Positions 20,917-30,683 of a stretch of DNA of 64,000 nt are shown in pieces. Source of the DNA: Burkholderiaceae bacterium (GTDB lineage: Bacteria > Pseudomonadota > Gammaproteobacteria > Burkholderiales > Burkholderiaceae_C); the NCBI GenBank assembly GCA_016790575.1, contig JAEUOU010000001.1, positions 1 to 64,000 on the forward strand, given 5' to 3'. Positions within the stretch are counted from its first letter, which is position 1, and each line of letters starts with the position of its first letter. Both the position numbers and the translations under genes were made by a program. The notes beneath the pieces are model-generated. The model saw nothing but the letters and a program-made list of their open reading frames with translations. It had not been told where the DNA came from and made no database searches.

Positions 20917-22170
20917 ATGAGAGTTGCAATTGTCGGCGCTGGCATCATTGGCGTCACTACCGCTTACGAAATTTCGTCAGATGGCCATGAGGTCACTGTT
21001 TTTGAGCGACGCGCCAATGCAGGTGAAGAAACCAGCTTCGCCAATGCGGGTGTTATATCGCCCGGGTACGTCGCCCCATGGGCCGCCCCGGGAATGTCCA
21101 CGAAGGTGCTCAAGCAGATGCTCGGTCTGCACGCATCCGTCCGACTTAGCCTGCCCCTGACTTTCGCGGATTTCAATTGGATGTGGCGTTGGTGGCGGGC
21201 CTGCGACCCTGACACTTTCCGCGCGAATCGGAAGCGAATGCAACGACTTGCCTTCTACAGCCGGCAGCGACTCGCGACTCTCCGGCGAGAGCTTGATCTG
21301 GATTTCGAAGGTTCAAAGGGATACATGGTCGTTCTTCGCACTGACCAGGATCGGCATCTCATCGAACCCGGTCTCGCCATACTTCGCGAATCCGGCGTGC
21401 GGTTCAACGACCTTGACATGGCGGAAGCGCGCGCCATTGAGCCAGCCTTGAATCCAGATTTGAGTTTCGCCGGTGGCATACACCTTCCCGACGACGAGAT
21501 TGGAAATTGTCGCCAGTTCACACTACTCCTCAAATCCGCGGCCACTCATGCTGGGGTGAAATTCCGGTTCGGCACAACGGTTTGCTCTGTCACTCCCGGT
21601 GACCATCCCTCCTTGAAAGTTCACGGTCAGTCCAATAGCGAGAGTTTCGATGCGATCATCCTGTGTGCGGGAGTTGCGAGTGCAGATCTTCTGCGCGATA
21701 TCGGGATCGCTATTCCTCTTGTTCCGGTTTACGGCTACTCCATCAGCGCCCCTGTCCGCGAGCCACTCAACGCGCCCAAATCGGCAATCATGGATGAACG
21801 CTTCAAAGTCGCAATCAGCCGACTGGGAAATCGGGTACGCGTGGCTGGCAGCGCTGAGTTGGGAGGTGAGTTCGGAAAATTTCGCAAAGAATCGATCCGG
21901 ACACTTTATAAGGTGCTTCTCGACTGGTTCCCTGGCGCGGCTGTAACCACTCAAGGCGTGCAGCAGTGGAAGGGCGCGCGCCCCATGCTCCCCGAAGGCC
22001 CCCCCGTGCTCGGAAGGAGCCCTCGTCCCGGCATCTGGCTGAACCTAGGTCACGGTTCAAGTGGCTGGGCAATGGCATGCGGATGCGCGAGAGTTCTGGC
22101 AGACGAAATCCTTGGCAGGAAACCTGAACTGGACTTGGAAGGCCTCCGTGTCGACCGATATTTGCGCTGA
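20917..22170 (+). CDS. dadA: D-amino acid dehydrogenase (DadA-like)
   Basis: 417 residues from ATG 20917. FAD-dependent oxidoreductase of the DAO family that converts D-amino acids to 2-oxo acids, passing electrons to the respiratory chain. The N-terminal dinucleotide-binding motif is VAIVGAGIIGVTTAYEISSD (3-22), with SFANAGVISPGY typical of DadA and the C-terminal FAD block GIWLNLGHGSSGWAMACG. The open frame upstream to 20662 is noncoding-like. Divergent from rpsB and followed closely by nnr. It could also be another amine dehydrogenase of this family. Confidence 0.85.
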   Translation: MRVAIVGAGIIGVTTAYEISSDGHEVTVFERRANAGEETSFANAGVISPGYVAPWAAPGMSTKVLKQMLGLHASVRLSLPLTFADFNWMWRWWRACDPDTFRANRKRMQRLAFYSRQRLATLRRELDLDFEGSKGYMVVLRTDQDRHLIEPGLAILRESGVRFNDLDMAEARAIEPALNPDLSFAGGIHLPDDEIGNCRQFTLLLKSAATHAGVKFRFGTTVCSVTPGDHPSLKVHGQSNSESFDAIILCAGVASADLLRDIGIAIPLVPVYGYSISAPVREPLNAPKSAIMDERFKVAISRLGNRVRVAGSAELGGEFGKFRKESIRTLYKVLLDWFPGAAVTTQGVQQWKGARPMLPEGPPVLGRSPRPGIWLNLGHGSSGWAMACGCARVLADEILGRKPELDLEGLRVDRYLR

Positions 22171-22202
22171 TCGAGGTGGCTCCACGTCTGAATGGCACTT
22201 CA

Positions 22203-23717
22203 ATGATCCGCTACAAACCCGGTGATGCGCTCCCCCTGTCTCTGGTATCCACAACCCGAGAAACGGAACGCGCCGCCTCGGGAATTCTCCCGTCCCACGA
22301 ATTGATGAAGCGAGCAGGACTCGCGGTTGCGCAACTCGCCCGGGCCATCTCCCCCCACGCTCAGACCATCTGGATCGCCTGCGGGCCGGGGAACAATGGC
22401 GGCGACGGTCTCGAAGCCGCACGTGTCCTGCGACGGTCTGGTATCGAAGCCGTTGTCACCCTGGCAGGAGATCCGGCAAAACGACCTGGCGACGCGGGGC
22501 AATCGCTATGTGAGGCAATGCGGGAGGGCGTGCGAATCAGCGATTCACCGCCAACCGTGCTGACTGATGAGGATATCTGCATTGACGCACTTCTGGGTAT
22601 TGGAGCCAAACACGCACCCAAAGGGGTTATCGCAGATTGGCTTCGGGTCATGAAGGCCAGCCCGGCCGCCATTTTGGCTGTAGACGTACCAACCGGTTTG
22701 GATGCTGACACCGGATATCTACATCAGGGTCAAAGCTCCTTGACAACAGCGAGTGGTGGTCTCCATGGCCTAGTTCAATCGCGACACCATACGCTGGCGC
22801 TGCTGACATTGAAACCCGGGCTTTTCATGGGATGCGGACGAGATGCCGCCGGAACGATTTGGTTCGACGATCTTGGCATAAGTGACGCCTACCGCCCGCG
22901 AGTCGATGCACGGCTGAACCCCGAGCCAGCCTATCGAGATCGCCCCCATCACAGCCACAAGGGCTCGTTCGGAATGGTTGCCGTTTTGGGTGGAGAGAGC
23001 ATTCAGCATCGCGGACAAGGGATGACTGGAGCCGCGTTACTTGCGGCAAGGGCAGCATTGTGTGGAGGAGCAGGACGCGTTTTGGTAGGACTGCTGGACG
23101 ACGCACCAATGACCGTTGATACAAACCTACCCGAATTGATGTTCCGTGCGACGACCGCAATTCCATGGGGCGAAAGCACAACCGTGTGCGGCTGCGGCGG
23201 CGGAGAGAGGATTCGCCCTTGGCTGCCGATCCTCTTTCGCGATGTACAGAGACTGGTCCTTGATGCCGACGCGCTCAATGCACTGGCACATGACCCATCA
23301 CTTCAAACGATGCTGGCGCAAAGAGCATCGCGCCGTGATTGCGCAACGGTGATTACTCCACATCCTTTAGAGGCAGCACGGCTCCTGGGATGCGATGTGA
23401 ACGAAATACAGCGGGACCGACTTAGAGCGGCGTGGCAATTGGGCGAACGACTTGGCTGCACAGTCGTCTTGAAAGGTTCAGGAACCGTGATTGCCAAGCC
23501 TGATCGACCCCCTACTATCAATCCCACCGGGAATGGAAGGCTCGCAACTGCCGGAACAGGCGATGTTCTCGCCGGCTTGATTGGAGCGCGCTTGTCCGGC
23601 GGTTTAAGCGAGTACGACGCAGCCTGCCAAGCCGTTTATCAGCATGGCATGGTTGCCGACAGATGGGCGCGGCTTGAACCATTGACAGCCATGGCTTTGG
23701 CACAAGCCATGAGCTGA
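22203..23717 (+). CDS. nnr: Bifunctional NAD(P)HX epimerase/dehydratase
   Basis: 504 residues. Repairs hydrated NADH/NADPH. The N-terminal epimerase (YjeF_N) domain covers about 1-210 (CGPGNNGGDGLEAARVLR, then AVDVPTGLDADTG) and the C-terminal ADP-dependent dehydratase of the ribokinase fold about 240-500 (KGSFGMVAVLGG, LDADALNALA, GNGRLATAGTGDVLAGLIGA). ATG 22203 is chosen because the family starts near here; GTG 22176 in the same frame is an alternative. It follows dadA by about 30 bases, suggesting an operon. Confidence 0.93.
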   Translation: MIRYKPGDALPLSLVSTTRETERAASGILPSHELMKRAGLAVAQLARAISPHAQTIWIACGPGNNGGDGLEAARVLRRSGIEAVVTLAGDPAKRPGDAGQSLCEAMREGVRISDSPPTVLTDEDICIDALLGIGAKHAPKGVIADWLRVMKASPAAILAVDVPTGLDADTGYLHQGQSSLTTASGGLHGLVQSRHHTLALLTLKPGLFMGCGRDAAGTIWFDDLGISDAYRPRVDARLNPEPAYRDRPHHSHKGSFGMVAVLGGESIQHRGQGMTGAALLAARAALCGGAGRVLVGLLDDAPMTVDTNLPELMFRATTAIPWGESTTVCGCGGGERIRPWLPILFRDVQRLVLDADALNALAHDPSLQTMLAQRASRRDCATVITPHPLEAARLLGCDVNEIQRDRLRAAWQLGERLGCTVVLKGSGTVIAKPDRPPTINPTGNGRLATAGTGDVLAGLIGARLSGGLSEYDAACQAVYQHGMVADRWARLEPLTAMALAQAMS

Positions 23718-23746
23718 ACTAGACTGAGTCAAGGCCCCACATTCCA

Positions 23747-25999
23747 TCATCGCCTGGGAGGCGCGCGCCGGGTAGCAGCACTCGCCTTGCCGGGTTGGCG
23801 GGCCTTTCGCTGACCCTGAGCTCTGCCCATGGCGGATTCGCGACTACGAACGCTACGAACCCTATCGTTCGCTTCATTGATCCGTGAGGTATTTTCTTGA
23901 TTTTGTCTACGGGGAGAACCTTCCCCTTCGGAGAGATCGCGGGCAATTCGCCTGGGGGTAAGTTCTGGGTCATCGACCATCCGAAAGTCAACCTTTCGGC
24001 CATCCAGATCAACCCTGCTGACTTGTACCCGCAACCTGCTGCCGATAACGAATCGCATTCCGGACCGCTCGCCGCGAAGTTCCTGACGGACATCATCGAA
24101 GCGAAAATATTCGCCACCCAATTCCGAAATGTGGATCAGTCCTTCAACGAAGAGGTCGTCCAGAGTGACGAAGAGGCCGAATGACGTCACCGCAGTCACC
24201 ACACCGCCATACTCTTCACCCAAGTGCTCCCTCATGTATTTGCACTTCAGCCAAGCCTCGACGTCGCGGCTGGCTTCGTCCGCTCGGCGTTCATTTGCAC
24301 TGCAGTGCAGGCCTGCAGCCTGCCAGGCGATGTCATCTCTACTCCCAGACGGTGATTCGCGACGCTCACCTTCTTTTCCTTGAGCAACTGCGTTTCGGCG
24401 TAGTCGGCGCGCGAGCTTGAATTGAGCCTCACCCGGAACGGGCAACTCGGGCAACTCATAGCGTCGACCCCGAAGTACAGCCTTGATAACCCGGTGAACA
24501 AGCAGGTCAGGATAGCGACGAATCGGGCTTGTGAAGTGGGTATAGGCTTCGTAGGCCAAACCGAAATGCCCGCTGTTGACGGGGGTGTAGATGGCCTGCT
24601 GCATCGACCGAAGCAACATCGAGTGAATCTGCTGGGCGTCAGGCCTACCCTTCGTTTCATCCGCGATACGCTGGAAGTCTCGTGGCTGGGGATCCGCCGA
24701 CATGGATAAACCAATTCCCAGAGCCTTGAGGTAATTGCGCAGAGTTTCCCGCTTTTCGGCTGTCGGGCCTTCATGTACTCTGAAAAGCCCGGGATGGTTC
24801 ATGTCTCGGATGAAGTCCGCACTGCACACATTGGCAGCCAACATCGCCTCCTCAATCAAGCGATGCGCTTCATTACGAATCCTCGGCACGATTTTTTCGA
24901 TCCGACCACTTTCGTCACAAACGATCTGAGTCTCGGTCGTTTCAAAGTCGACCGCACCGCGTTGTTTTCTTGACGTCAAAAGCGCCCGGTATACATCATG
25001 CAAATGAAGCAATGCCGCCACCAAATCCGCACGCTTGTTGGCTTCCGGGCCCCGGGTATTGGCGAGGATGGCAGCAACCTCGGTGTAAGTGAAGCGCGCA
25101 TGACTGAACATGACAGCAGGATAAAACTGATAGGCGGCAATCTCGCCCTTCGTTGAAATCAGCATGTCACAGACCATGCAGAGACGGCGGACGCCCGGAT
25201 TCAGGGAGCACAAGCCGTTGGACAGCTTTTCCGGGAGCATTGGAATCACGCGACGAGGAAAGTAGACGCTAGTTGCCCGCTCGTAGGCATCAATGTCGAT
25301 CGCCGACCCTGTTTCGACATAGTGGCTTACGTCTGCGATCGCAACGATCAGGCGCCAACCCTTTCCACGCCCAACCTTGGCAGGTTCACAATAGACTGCG
25401 TCATCAAAATCGCGCGCGTCTTCTCCATCAATCGTTACCAGAGGCACATCGGACAAATCGATCCGATCAAGCTGATCCGAGGCCTCGACCGCGTCCGGCA
25501 ATGCTCTTGCCTGCGCAAGACAAGCTTCGCTAAACTCATGCGGGACGCCATACTTGCGGACTGCGATGGCGATTTCCATGCCGGGGTCATCAATCTCTCC
25601 CAGTATTTCTTTCACTCGCCCGACCGGCTGTCCGAAAAGGGCAGGAGGTTCAGTCAGCTCTACGACAACCACCACTCCCGTCTTTGCGCCCCCGGTACCC
25701 CCCCTCGGGATGAGAACGTCCTGTCCATACCGCTTGTCTTCGGGAGCAACAAGCCAGATTCCGCCTTCGTTTAGGAGACGCCCGATGATTGGAAGCTTCG
25801 GGCGTTCGATGATTTCAACCACCCTGCCTTCCGGGCGTCCGCGTCGATCATGCCGCACGATACGAACCTTGACGCGGTCCTGATGGAGCACTGCCCTCAT
25901 CTCGTTCGGGGCCAGATAGATATCCCCTGCGCCATCGTCTCGGATCACGAAGCCGTGCCCATCCCGATGGCCCTGCACGGTCCCTTCAATTTCTTCCAT
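23747..25999 (-). CDS. rnr: Ribonuclease R
   Basis: 750 residues; processive 3'-5' exoribonuclease that degrades structured RNA. Order of domains: cold-shock domains (about 5-150), the RNB catalytic domain with the metal-binding aspartates in TIDGEDARDFDDAVYC (Asp191 to Asp200), an S1 domain (EEYGGVVTAVTSFGLFVTLDDLFVEG interrupted here as EYGGVVTAVTSFGLFV) and a basic, disordered tail rich in Arg and Lys. It starts directly at the first cold-shock domain, so the N-terminal helix-turn-helix region of E. coli RNase R is absent. Convergent with nnr. Confidence 0.94.
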   Translation of the reverse strand: MEEIEGTVQGHRDGHGFVIRDDGAGDIYLAPNEMRAVLHQDRVKVRIVRHDRRGRPEGRVVEIIERPKLPIIGRLLNEGGIWLVAPEDKRYGQDVLIPRGGTGGAKTGVVVVVELTEPPALFGQPVGRVKEILGEIDDPGMEIAIAVRKYGVPHEFSEACLAQARALPDAVEASDQLDRIDLSDVPLVTIDGEDARDFDDAVYCEPAKVGRGKGWRLIVAIADVSHYVETGSAIDIDAYERATSVYFPRRVIPMLPEKLSNGLCSLNPGVRRLCMVCDMLISTKGEIAAYQFYPAVMFSHARFTYTEVAAILANTRGPEANKRADLVAALLHLHDVYRALLTSRKQRGAVDFETTETQIVCDESGRIEKIVPRIRNEAHRLIEEAMLAANVCSADFIRDMNHPGLFRVHEGPTAEKRETLRNYLKALGIGLSMSADPQPRDFQRIADETKGRPDAQQIHSMLLRSMQQAIYTPVNSGHFGLAYEAYTHFTSPIRRYPDLLVHRVIKAVLRGRRYELPELPVPGEAQFKLARRLRRNAVAQGKEGERRESPSGSRDDIAWQAAGLHCSANERRADEASRDVEAWLKCKYMREHLGEEYGGVVTAVTSFGLFVTLDDLFVEGLIHISELGGEYFRFDDVRQELRGERSGMRFVIGSRLRVQVSRVDLDGRKVDFRMVDDPELTPRRIARDLSEGEGSPRRQNQENTSRINEANDRVRSVRSRESAMGRAQGQRKARQPGKASAATRRAPPRR

Positions 26000-26030
26000 G
26001 GAGCAATTCAATTGGTTAGTTTTTCTGGTG

Positions 26031-26036
26031 TACAAT
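26031..26036 (+). promoter_or_regulatory. -10 element for tRNA-Leu
   Basis: TACAAT, 20 bases upstream of the mature tRNA 5' end, with a weak -35 (TTCAAT at 26007-26012, 18-base spacer). Transcription would start near 26043. It lies in the 5' region of the oppositely oriented rnr gene. Confidence 0.5.
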
Positions 26037-26055
26037 CTTCGCTTGTTCCTGAGAT

Positions 26056-26140
<85 letters not shown>

Positions 26141-26157
26141 CAAGTGAAATGCGACCG

Positions 26158-26186
26158 AAAGCCGCTGACGAGTCTGCGGCTTTTTT
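26158..26186 (+). terminator. Intrinsic terminator after tRNA-Leu
   Basis: AAAGCCGC and GCGGCTTT arms around a 10-base loop, followed by a T-run, 18 bases after the tRNA 3' end. The A-rich left flank means it could also work for rimO on the other strand. Confidence 0.85.
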
Positions 26187-26208
26187 CATTGGCGTCTGCT
26201 GCACGCGA

Positions 26209-27615
26209 TCAGGTGGGTAAAGCAATCAGATCATGTCCTTGCGTGTCCACAATTCTGGCACGGGTGAACTCTCCGACGCGGTAGGTCTTGCTGATTTTCT
26301 CGGATGGGAGCAACTTCACCCGTCCATCAATCTCTGGCGCATCCGCATAAGTACGCCCCTCGCCGCCTCTGCGCCCCTGAGCCGCAGCAGCGTCGACAAT
26401 GACCTGCATCGTTGAACCAATCCTGCTTTTCAGCTTCGCGACGGATACGGCTTCCGCCACCTCCATGAATCGGGCCAATCGCTGCTCGCGCACATCAACG
26501 GGCAACTGCTCCGAGATCGAATTGGCAGCAGCACCGTCCACTGGGCTGTAGGCAAAACACCCGGCCCTGTCAAGCTGTGCTTCGCGAACGAAATCCAGCA
26601 GATGCTGGAACTCGGCTTCTGATTCACCAGGAAAACCGGCTATGAAAGTACTCCTCAAAACCAGCTGGGGACACATCTCACGCCATCGAAGAATGCGCTC
26701 GAGATTTCTCTCTCCGCTGGCCGGACGTTTCATCCTGCGCAGAACATCCGGATGGCTATGTTGAAACGGGACATCCAGATAAGGGAGGATCCGCCCGGTC
26801 GACATCAGAGGAAGCAGTTCGTCGACATGCGGATAAGGATAGACATAGTGCAAGCGAACCCAGGCGCCATAGTGTTCTGCGATTTCTCCTAAATGACTGG
26901 CCAATTCGGTGATGCGGGTACGAACCGGGCGTCCATTCCAGAAGCCAATCCGAAACTGCACATCAACGCCATAGGCCGAGGTATCCTGGCTGACAATCAG
27001 CAACTCTTTCACGCCGCCTTCAAACAACGCCTGCGCTTCATTTAGGACGTCACCGACCGGTCTGCTGACCAGATTACCCCTCATCGAGGGAATGATGCAA
27101 AAAGTGCACCGATGATTGCATCCTTCACTGATCTTCAGATACGCATAGTGGCGGGGGGTCAGTTTTACCCCTGCGTTTCCGACACGGCCGGGAATCAGGT
27201 CGACAAGCGGATCATGCGGTTTAGGTAAATGCTGGTGAACCGCATTCAATACATCCTGCGTCGCATGGGGCCCCGTTACCGCCAGAACACTCGGATGCAG
27301 TTGCCGGACCATATTGGCCCCATCCCGATCAGTCTTTGCGCCCAGGCAACCCGTAACGATCACCTTCCCGTTCCTTGCAATGGCTTCGCCGATGGCGCCC
27401 AGGCTTTCCTTGACTGCGTCGTCGATGAATCCGCAAGTATTCACAATGACGAGATCGGCTCCTTCGAACGTCTTCGACGTCTGATACCCCTCCGCGCTGA
27501 GCTGGGTCAGAATAAGCTCCGAATCTGTCAAAGCCTTCGGACAGCCGAGGCTGACAAAACCTACGCGCGGAGAATGTCCCGACGCTGAATTCACAACATT
27601 CAATAAATCAGGCAT
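26209..27615 (-). CDS. rimO: Ribosomal protein S12 methylthiotransferase
   Basis: 468 residues; radical-SAM methylthiotransferase that modifies Asp88 of S12. An N-terminal MTTase domain carries cluster cysteines Cys25, Cys61 and Cys90; the radical-SAM CX3CX2C is Cys166, Cys170 and Cys173 in [17 protein letters not shown]; a C-terminal TRAM domain follows (about 395-468). The start [16 protein letters not shown] favours RimO over MiaB. Confidence 0.95.
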   Translation of the reverse strand: MPDLLNVVNSASGHSPRVGFVSLGCPKALTDSELILTQLSAEGYQTSKTFEGADLVIVNTCGFIDDAVKESLGAIGEAIARNGKVIVTGCLGAKTDRDGANMVRQLHPSVLAVTGPHATQDVLNAVHQHLPKPHDPLVDLIPGRVGNAGVKLTPRHYAYLKISEGCNHRCTFCIIPSMRGNLVSRPVGDVLNEAQALFEGGVKELLIVSQDTSAYGVDVQFRIGFWNGRPVRTRITELASHLGEIAEHYGAWVRLHYVYPYPHVDELLPLMSTGRILPYLDVPFQHSHPDVLRRMKRPASGERNLERILRWREMCPQLVLRSTFIAGFPGESEAEFQHLLDFVREAQLDRAGCFAYSPVDGAAANSISEQLPVDVREQRLARFMEVAEAVSVAKLKSRIGSTMQVIVDAAAAQGRRGGEGRTYADAPEIDGRVKLLPSEKISKTYRVGEFTRARIVDTQGHDLIALPT

Positions 27616-27648
27616 AAATAACGAGCCTTCGAACGATCGGGCTCCACG

Positions 27649-28182
27649 TTACCTCTTTCGGCCAAACGCACCCAGCATCTGTTCGGTTTGCTTTTGCATC
27701 TGCTCTTGCATCTGCAAGAACAGATTCTTCGATTGGTCGACGTAACTACCCATCATGTTCTGGATCACCGGCGACTGCAGGTTGATCAACTGCGCCCACC
27801 CCTCCGGTGTCAATCCTTTCGACTGCTCAGACATCTTGGCCTGAATATCCATGAACGTTTGCACATTCTTCTCGAGGTAAGTCCCCATGAATCCTTGCAT
27901 GGCGTTCCCATAGAAACGAATGATATTGGCGAGCACCGCCTCGGACAGGATTGGCGCACCACCGGCCTCTTCTTCAAGAATGATCTGCAGAAGAATACTG
28001 CGGGTAATGTCATCGCCACTTTTCGCGTCAACCACACGAAAAGCCTCATTTGACATGACAAGTTGACGTACCTCAGCAAGGGTAATGTACGACGAGCTAT
28101 CCGTATCGTAGAGGCGCCGATTGGGATATTTCTTAATCACCCGCCAGGCCTCGCCGCCCGGTGCAGCCGCTGAATTGGGCAC
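27649..28182 (-). CDS. phaR: Polyhydroxyalkanoate synthesis repressor PhaR
   Basis: 177 residues from GTG 28182, which has AGGAG seven bases upstream. PhaR binds PHA granules and DNA and represses phasin genes. The N-terminal DNA-binding domain RVIKKYPNRRLYDTDSSSYI is followed by the PHB accumulation regulatory domain, and the C-terminus is Gln/Met-rich (QMQEQMQKQTEQ). The rest of the pha cluster is not here, but bdhA, which uses the same polymer pathway, lies 3.5 kb away. Confidence 0.93.
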   Translation of the reverse strand: MPNSAAAPGGEAWRVIKKYPNRRLYDTDSSSYITLAEVRQLVMSNEAFRVVDAKSGDDITRSILLQIILEEEAGGAPILSEAVLANIIRFYGNAMQGFMGTYLEKNVQTFMDIQAKMSEQSKGLTPEGWAQLINLQSPVIQNMMGSYVDQSKNLFLQMQEQMQKQTEQMLGAFGRKR

Positions 28183-28212
28183 GACATTTCTCCTCTGGTT
28201 GGGTCACTTGCA

Positions 28213-28236
28213 GACTGCATAAGGCAGTCATTTTTT
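28213..28236 (+). terminator. Plus-oriented terminator-like hairpin upstream of phaR
   Basis: GACTGC-ATAAG-GCAGTC followed by ATTTTTT on the plus strand. No plus-strand gene precedes it, so if it works it would stop antisense transcription; on the minus strand it would be a small hairpin in the phaR leader. Confidence 0.4.
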
Positions 28237-28320
28237 GCAGCGCAGCAGATTTTAGGTGCTTCGTACCTGCTGCCCCACAAGGATTACCCTTGGTGGGGTT
28301 GAACCAGAAGGAATTGGAAT

Positions 28321-28397
28321 TGGTAGGCGCGATTGGACTCGAACCAACGACCCCCACCATGTCAAGGTGGTGCTCTAACCAGCTGAGCTACGCGCCT
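28321..28397 (-). tRNA. tRNA-Val(GAC)
   Basis: 77 nt with CCA encoded. Acceptor stem AGGCGCG/CGCGCCT, D arm GCTCAGCTGGTTAGAGC, anticodon stem CCACC/GGTGG with loop TTGACAT (anticodon GAC), T arm GTTGG-TTCGAGT-CCAAT. Same strand as relA and phaR and between them. Confidence 0.97.
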
Positions 28398-28457
28398 GAG
28401 TTTGTCCGAGACCTCGATTATAGCACGACTTCAGGCTCACCCGTCGCAACTTTGGAA

Positions 28458-30677
28458 CTAGCGGCGCCTGGCAGACTTCACGGCGGGAACATCACGAACC
28501 TGCCCAAGTACCTTGCTCAAACGGGACGAGTCAGCCAATTCAATTGTAAAAGTCATCCAGGCAATACCTTTGACGGATTGAGTTTGAACGCCGATCACAT
28601 TCATCCGTTCCCTGGCGAAGACTTCGGAAATGTCGCGCAGCAGGCCTTGACGGTCCCACGCTTCAATTGCCACATCAACTGGAAAGACGGCGGCATCGCG
28701 GCCTTTGGACACCTCCCACGCGACTTGGATGACCCGGTCGGCTGACCTCATCGACAGTTGGCGAAAATTGGCGCAATCGCTACGGTGAATGCTGACACCT
28801 TTGCCCCTGGTTACGTAGCCGACGATCCGGTCAGGAGGTGCCGGGCGACAGCAGCGCGCCAGCTGAGTGAGAAGTGAATCAATCCCAACGACCAAAACGC
28901 CACCACTACCATCCTGCGTGCGGCTGCGCGCGGGCTTAAGCAGCGACGCCTCGTCTACTGTTGGCGACGGTTCGGTGGGTCGCAAGAAAAGCTCGATGTT
29001 ACGAAGCGAATACTCGTCTTTGCCGACCACCTCGAACAAATCATCGGATGACTTGAAACCCAACTGGGTCGCGAGACTGTCGAGGCGAAGGGCTGTGCGT
29101 CCTTCGCGCTGCAGCAGCTTTTCAACCGCTTCACGTCCGCGCGCAACGGTATCCTGCACTGCGCGGGCGTTGAACCAGGCACGTACTTTCGCGCGTGCGC
29201 GGTTGCTGACGAGGTAGCCCAGCTCTAGGTTCAACCAGTCCCGCGACGGTCCTCCATCTTTCGTCGAAACGACCTCGACCATTTGTCCGTTGGACAATGC
29301 GGTGTTAAGCGGGACCAGTGCTCCGTCCACCCGCGCACCGCGGCATCTGTGACCCAGATCGGTGTGGACGGAATAGGCGAAATCGACGGGAGTTGCGCCT
29401 CGGGGCAGTTCAACGACGGCAGCGGCGGGTGTCAGTACGTAGATGCGATCCTCAAAGAGGCCTTGGCTCGCACCAGTCCCTGACAGGTCACGCTCCCATG
29501 CAAGCAACTGGCGCAGCACGGCAATCCGCGCGTCATAGTCGCCGCTTGCCGAAACACCCGCATAGCCTTTCGAGCCGGCCTCTTTGTAAGCCCAGTGCGC
29601 GGCAACCCCATGTTCAGCATGCTCGTGCATCTCACGGGTGCGGATTTGTATTTCGATTGCCCGGCCGGCACTGTCCCGAACGACGGTATGCAATGACCGA
29701 TACCCGTTCGTCTTCGGCCTGGCAATGTAGTCATCGAACTCCTCTTGGACGGGCACGAACACTTCGTGAATCCAAGCCAATGCTGTGTAGCAATCCGCCA
29801 GTGAGGCGACGATAACCCGCAAGGCGCGCAGGTCATACACCTGCTCAAACCCCAAGGACTTTCCGCGCATCTTGCGGACGATGCTGTAGATGTGCTTTGG
29901 GCGCCCCTGGACCTCACACGCAATGCCTCGGAGCCGCAATTCCCGTTCAAACTGCTGGCGCAGACTTGCCATGTAGGCTTCACGCTCGATCCGTTTCTCA
30001 TCGAGGAGTCGGGCAACGGATCGGTAGGTTTCTGGCTCCAGAAAGCGAAACGCAAGGTCTTCCAGTTCCCATTTGATCTGCCAGATGCCCAGCCGGTTTG
30101 CCAGCGGCGCGAAGATGCTCAGCGCTTCCGTTGCCATGGACTCCGGAACGGCTTGGCGACTTACCGCATACCACCGAAGCGTTTGCAACCGAGATGCCAA
30201 CCGAAGCAGCACCACCCGCAAATCGCGGCTGAACGCCAAAAGCATTTTGCGGACGGTTTCCACCTGAACTTTCGGGTCGGTGACCCGTTGAACCGGTGTT
30301 TCGGCAGCGCGTGAAAGGCGTTGTACCTTGACCAGGCGGGATGTCTCGACGGCCAGTCGGGCATACGCCTCGCCGAATGCCTGACCGATCACCTCTTCGG
30401 GGCGATTGAGGTGCTCGCTGGCATAGACAAGGTAGCTCGCCGCCTGCATCGCCGGTGATCCACCCAGCGCGCGCAATATGTCCGCCACGGCATCGGCGTG
30501 GGAGAGCATTTCCTCGCCGGTGTCGAGCAATCGCCCGGTCAGAAGCGGTTGCGAGAACTGGCGGGCCTTGAGGACCGAGTCGTCATCGCCGGGAATCGGG
30601 GTAGAGGTCGCCGCAATCAACCGTGGAACCTGGGCCCACGCAGCATTGCCATCGGTCTGGTTGCTGAAAGTGCTCAC
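28458..30677 (-). CDS. relA: (p)ppGpp synthetase RelA
   Basis: 739 residues from GTG 30677. Ribosome-associated alarmone synthetase of the RelA/SpoT family. The N-terminal hydrolase-like domain (about 50-190) lacks a recognisable HD pair, as in synthetase-only RelA. The synthetase domain (about 225-390) has VYDLRALRVIV and the RelA-type acidic EEFDDY before IARPKTNGYRSLHT, then IEIQIRTREMHEHAEHG. TGS, zinc-finger/CC (LARCCRPAPPDRIVG) and ACT domains follow. Six bases downstream of the alpha/beta hydrolase stop, probably an operon. Confidence 0.95.
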   Translation of the reverse strand: MSTFSNQTDGNAAWAQVPRLIAATSTPIPGDDDSVLKARQFSQPLLTGRLLDTGEEMLSHADAVADILRALGGSPAMQAASYLVYASEHLNRPEEVIGQAFGEAYARLAVETSRLVKVQRLSRAAETPVQRVTDPKVQVETVRKMLLAFSRDLRVVLLRLASRLQTLRWYAVSRQAVPESMATEALSIFAPLANRLGIWQIKWELEDLAFRFLEPETYRSVARLLDEKRIEREAYMASLRQQFERELRLRGIACEVQGRPKHIYSIVRKMRGKSLGFEQVYDLRALRVIVASLADCYTALAWIHEVFVPVQEEFDDYIARPKTNGYRSLHTVVRDSAGRAIEIQIRTREMHEHAEHGVAAHWAYKEAGSKGYAGVSASGDYDARIAVLRQLLAWERDLSGTGASQGLFEDRIYVLTPAAAVVELPRGATPVDFAYSVHTDLGHRCRGARVDGALVPLNTALSNGQMVEVVSTKDGGPSRDWLNLELGYLVSNRARAKVRAWFNARAVQDTVARGREAVEKLLQREGRTALRLDSLATQLGFKSSDDLFEVVGKDEYSLRNIELFLRPTEPSPTVDEASLLKPARSRTQDGSGGVLVVGIDSLLTQLARCCRPAPPDRIVGYVTRGKGVSIHRSDCANFRQLSMRSADRVIQVAWEVSKGRDAAVFPVDVAIEAWDRQGLLRDISEVFARERMNVIGVQTQSVKGIAWMTFTIELADSSRLSKVLGQVRDVPAVKSARRR

Positions 30678-30683
30678 CCGAAA

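Noticed and set aside
28161-28745. Plus-strand frame containing GLEPTTPTMSRWCSNQLSYAP
   Set aside because: False translation across the complement of tRNA-Val and the end of relA.
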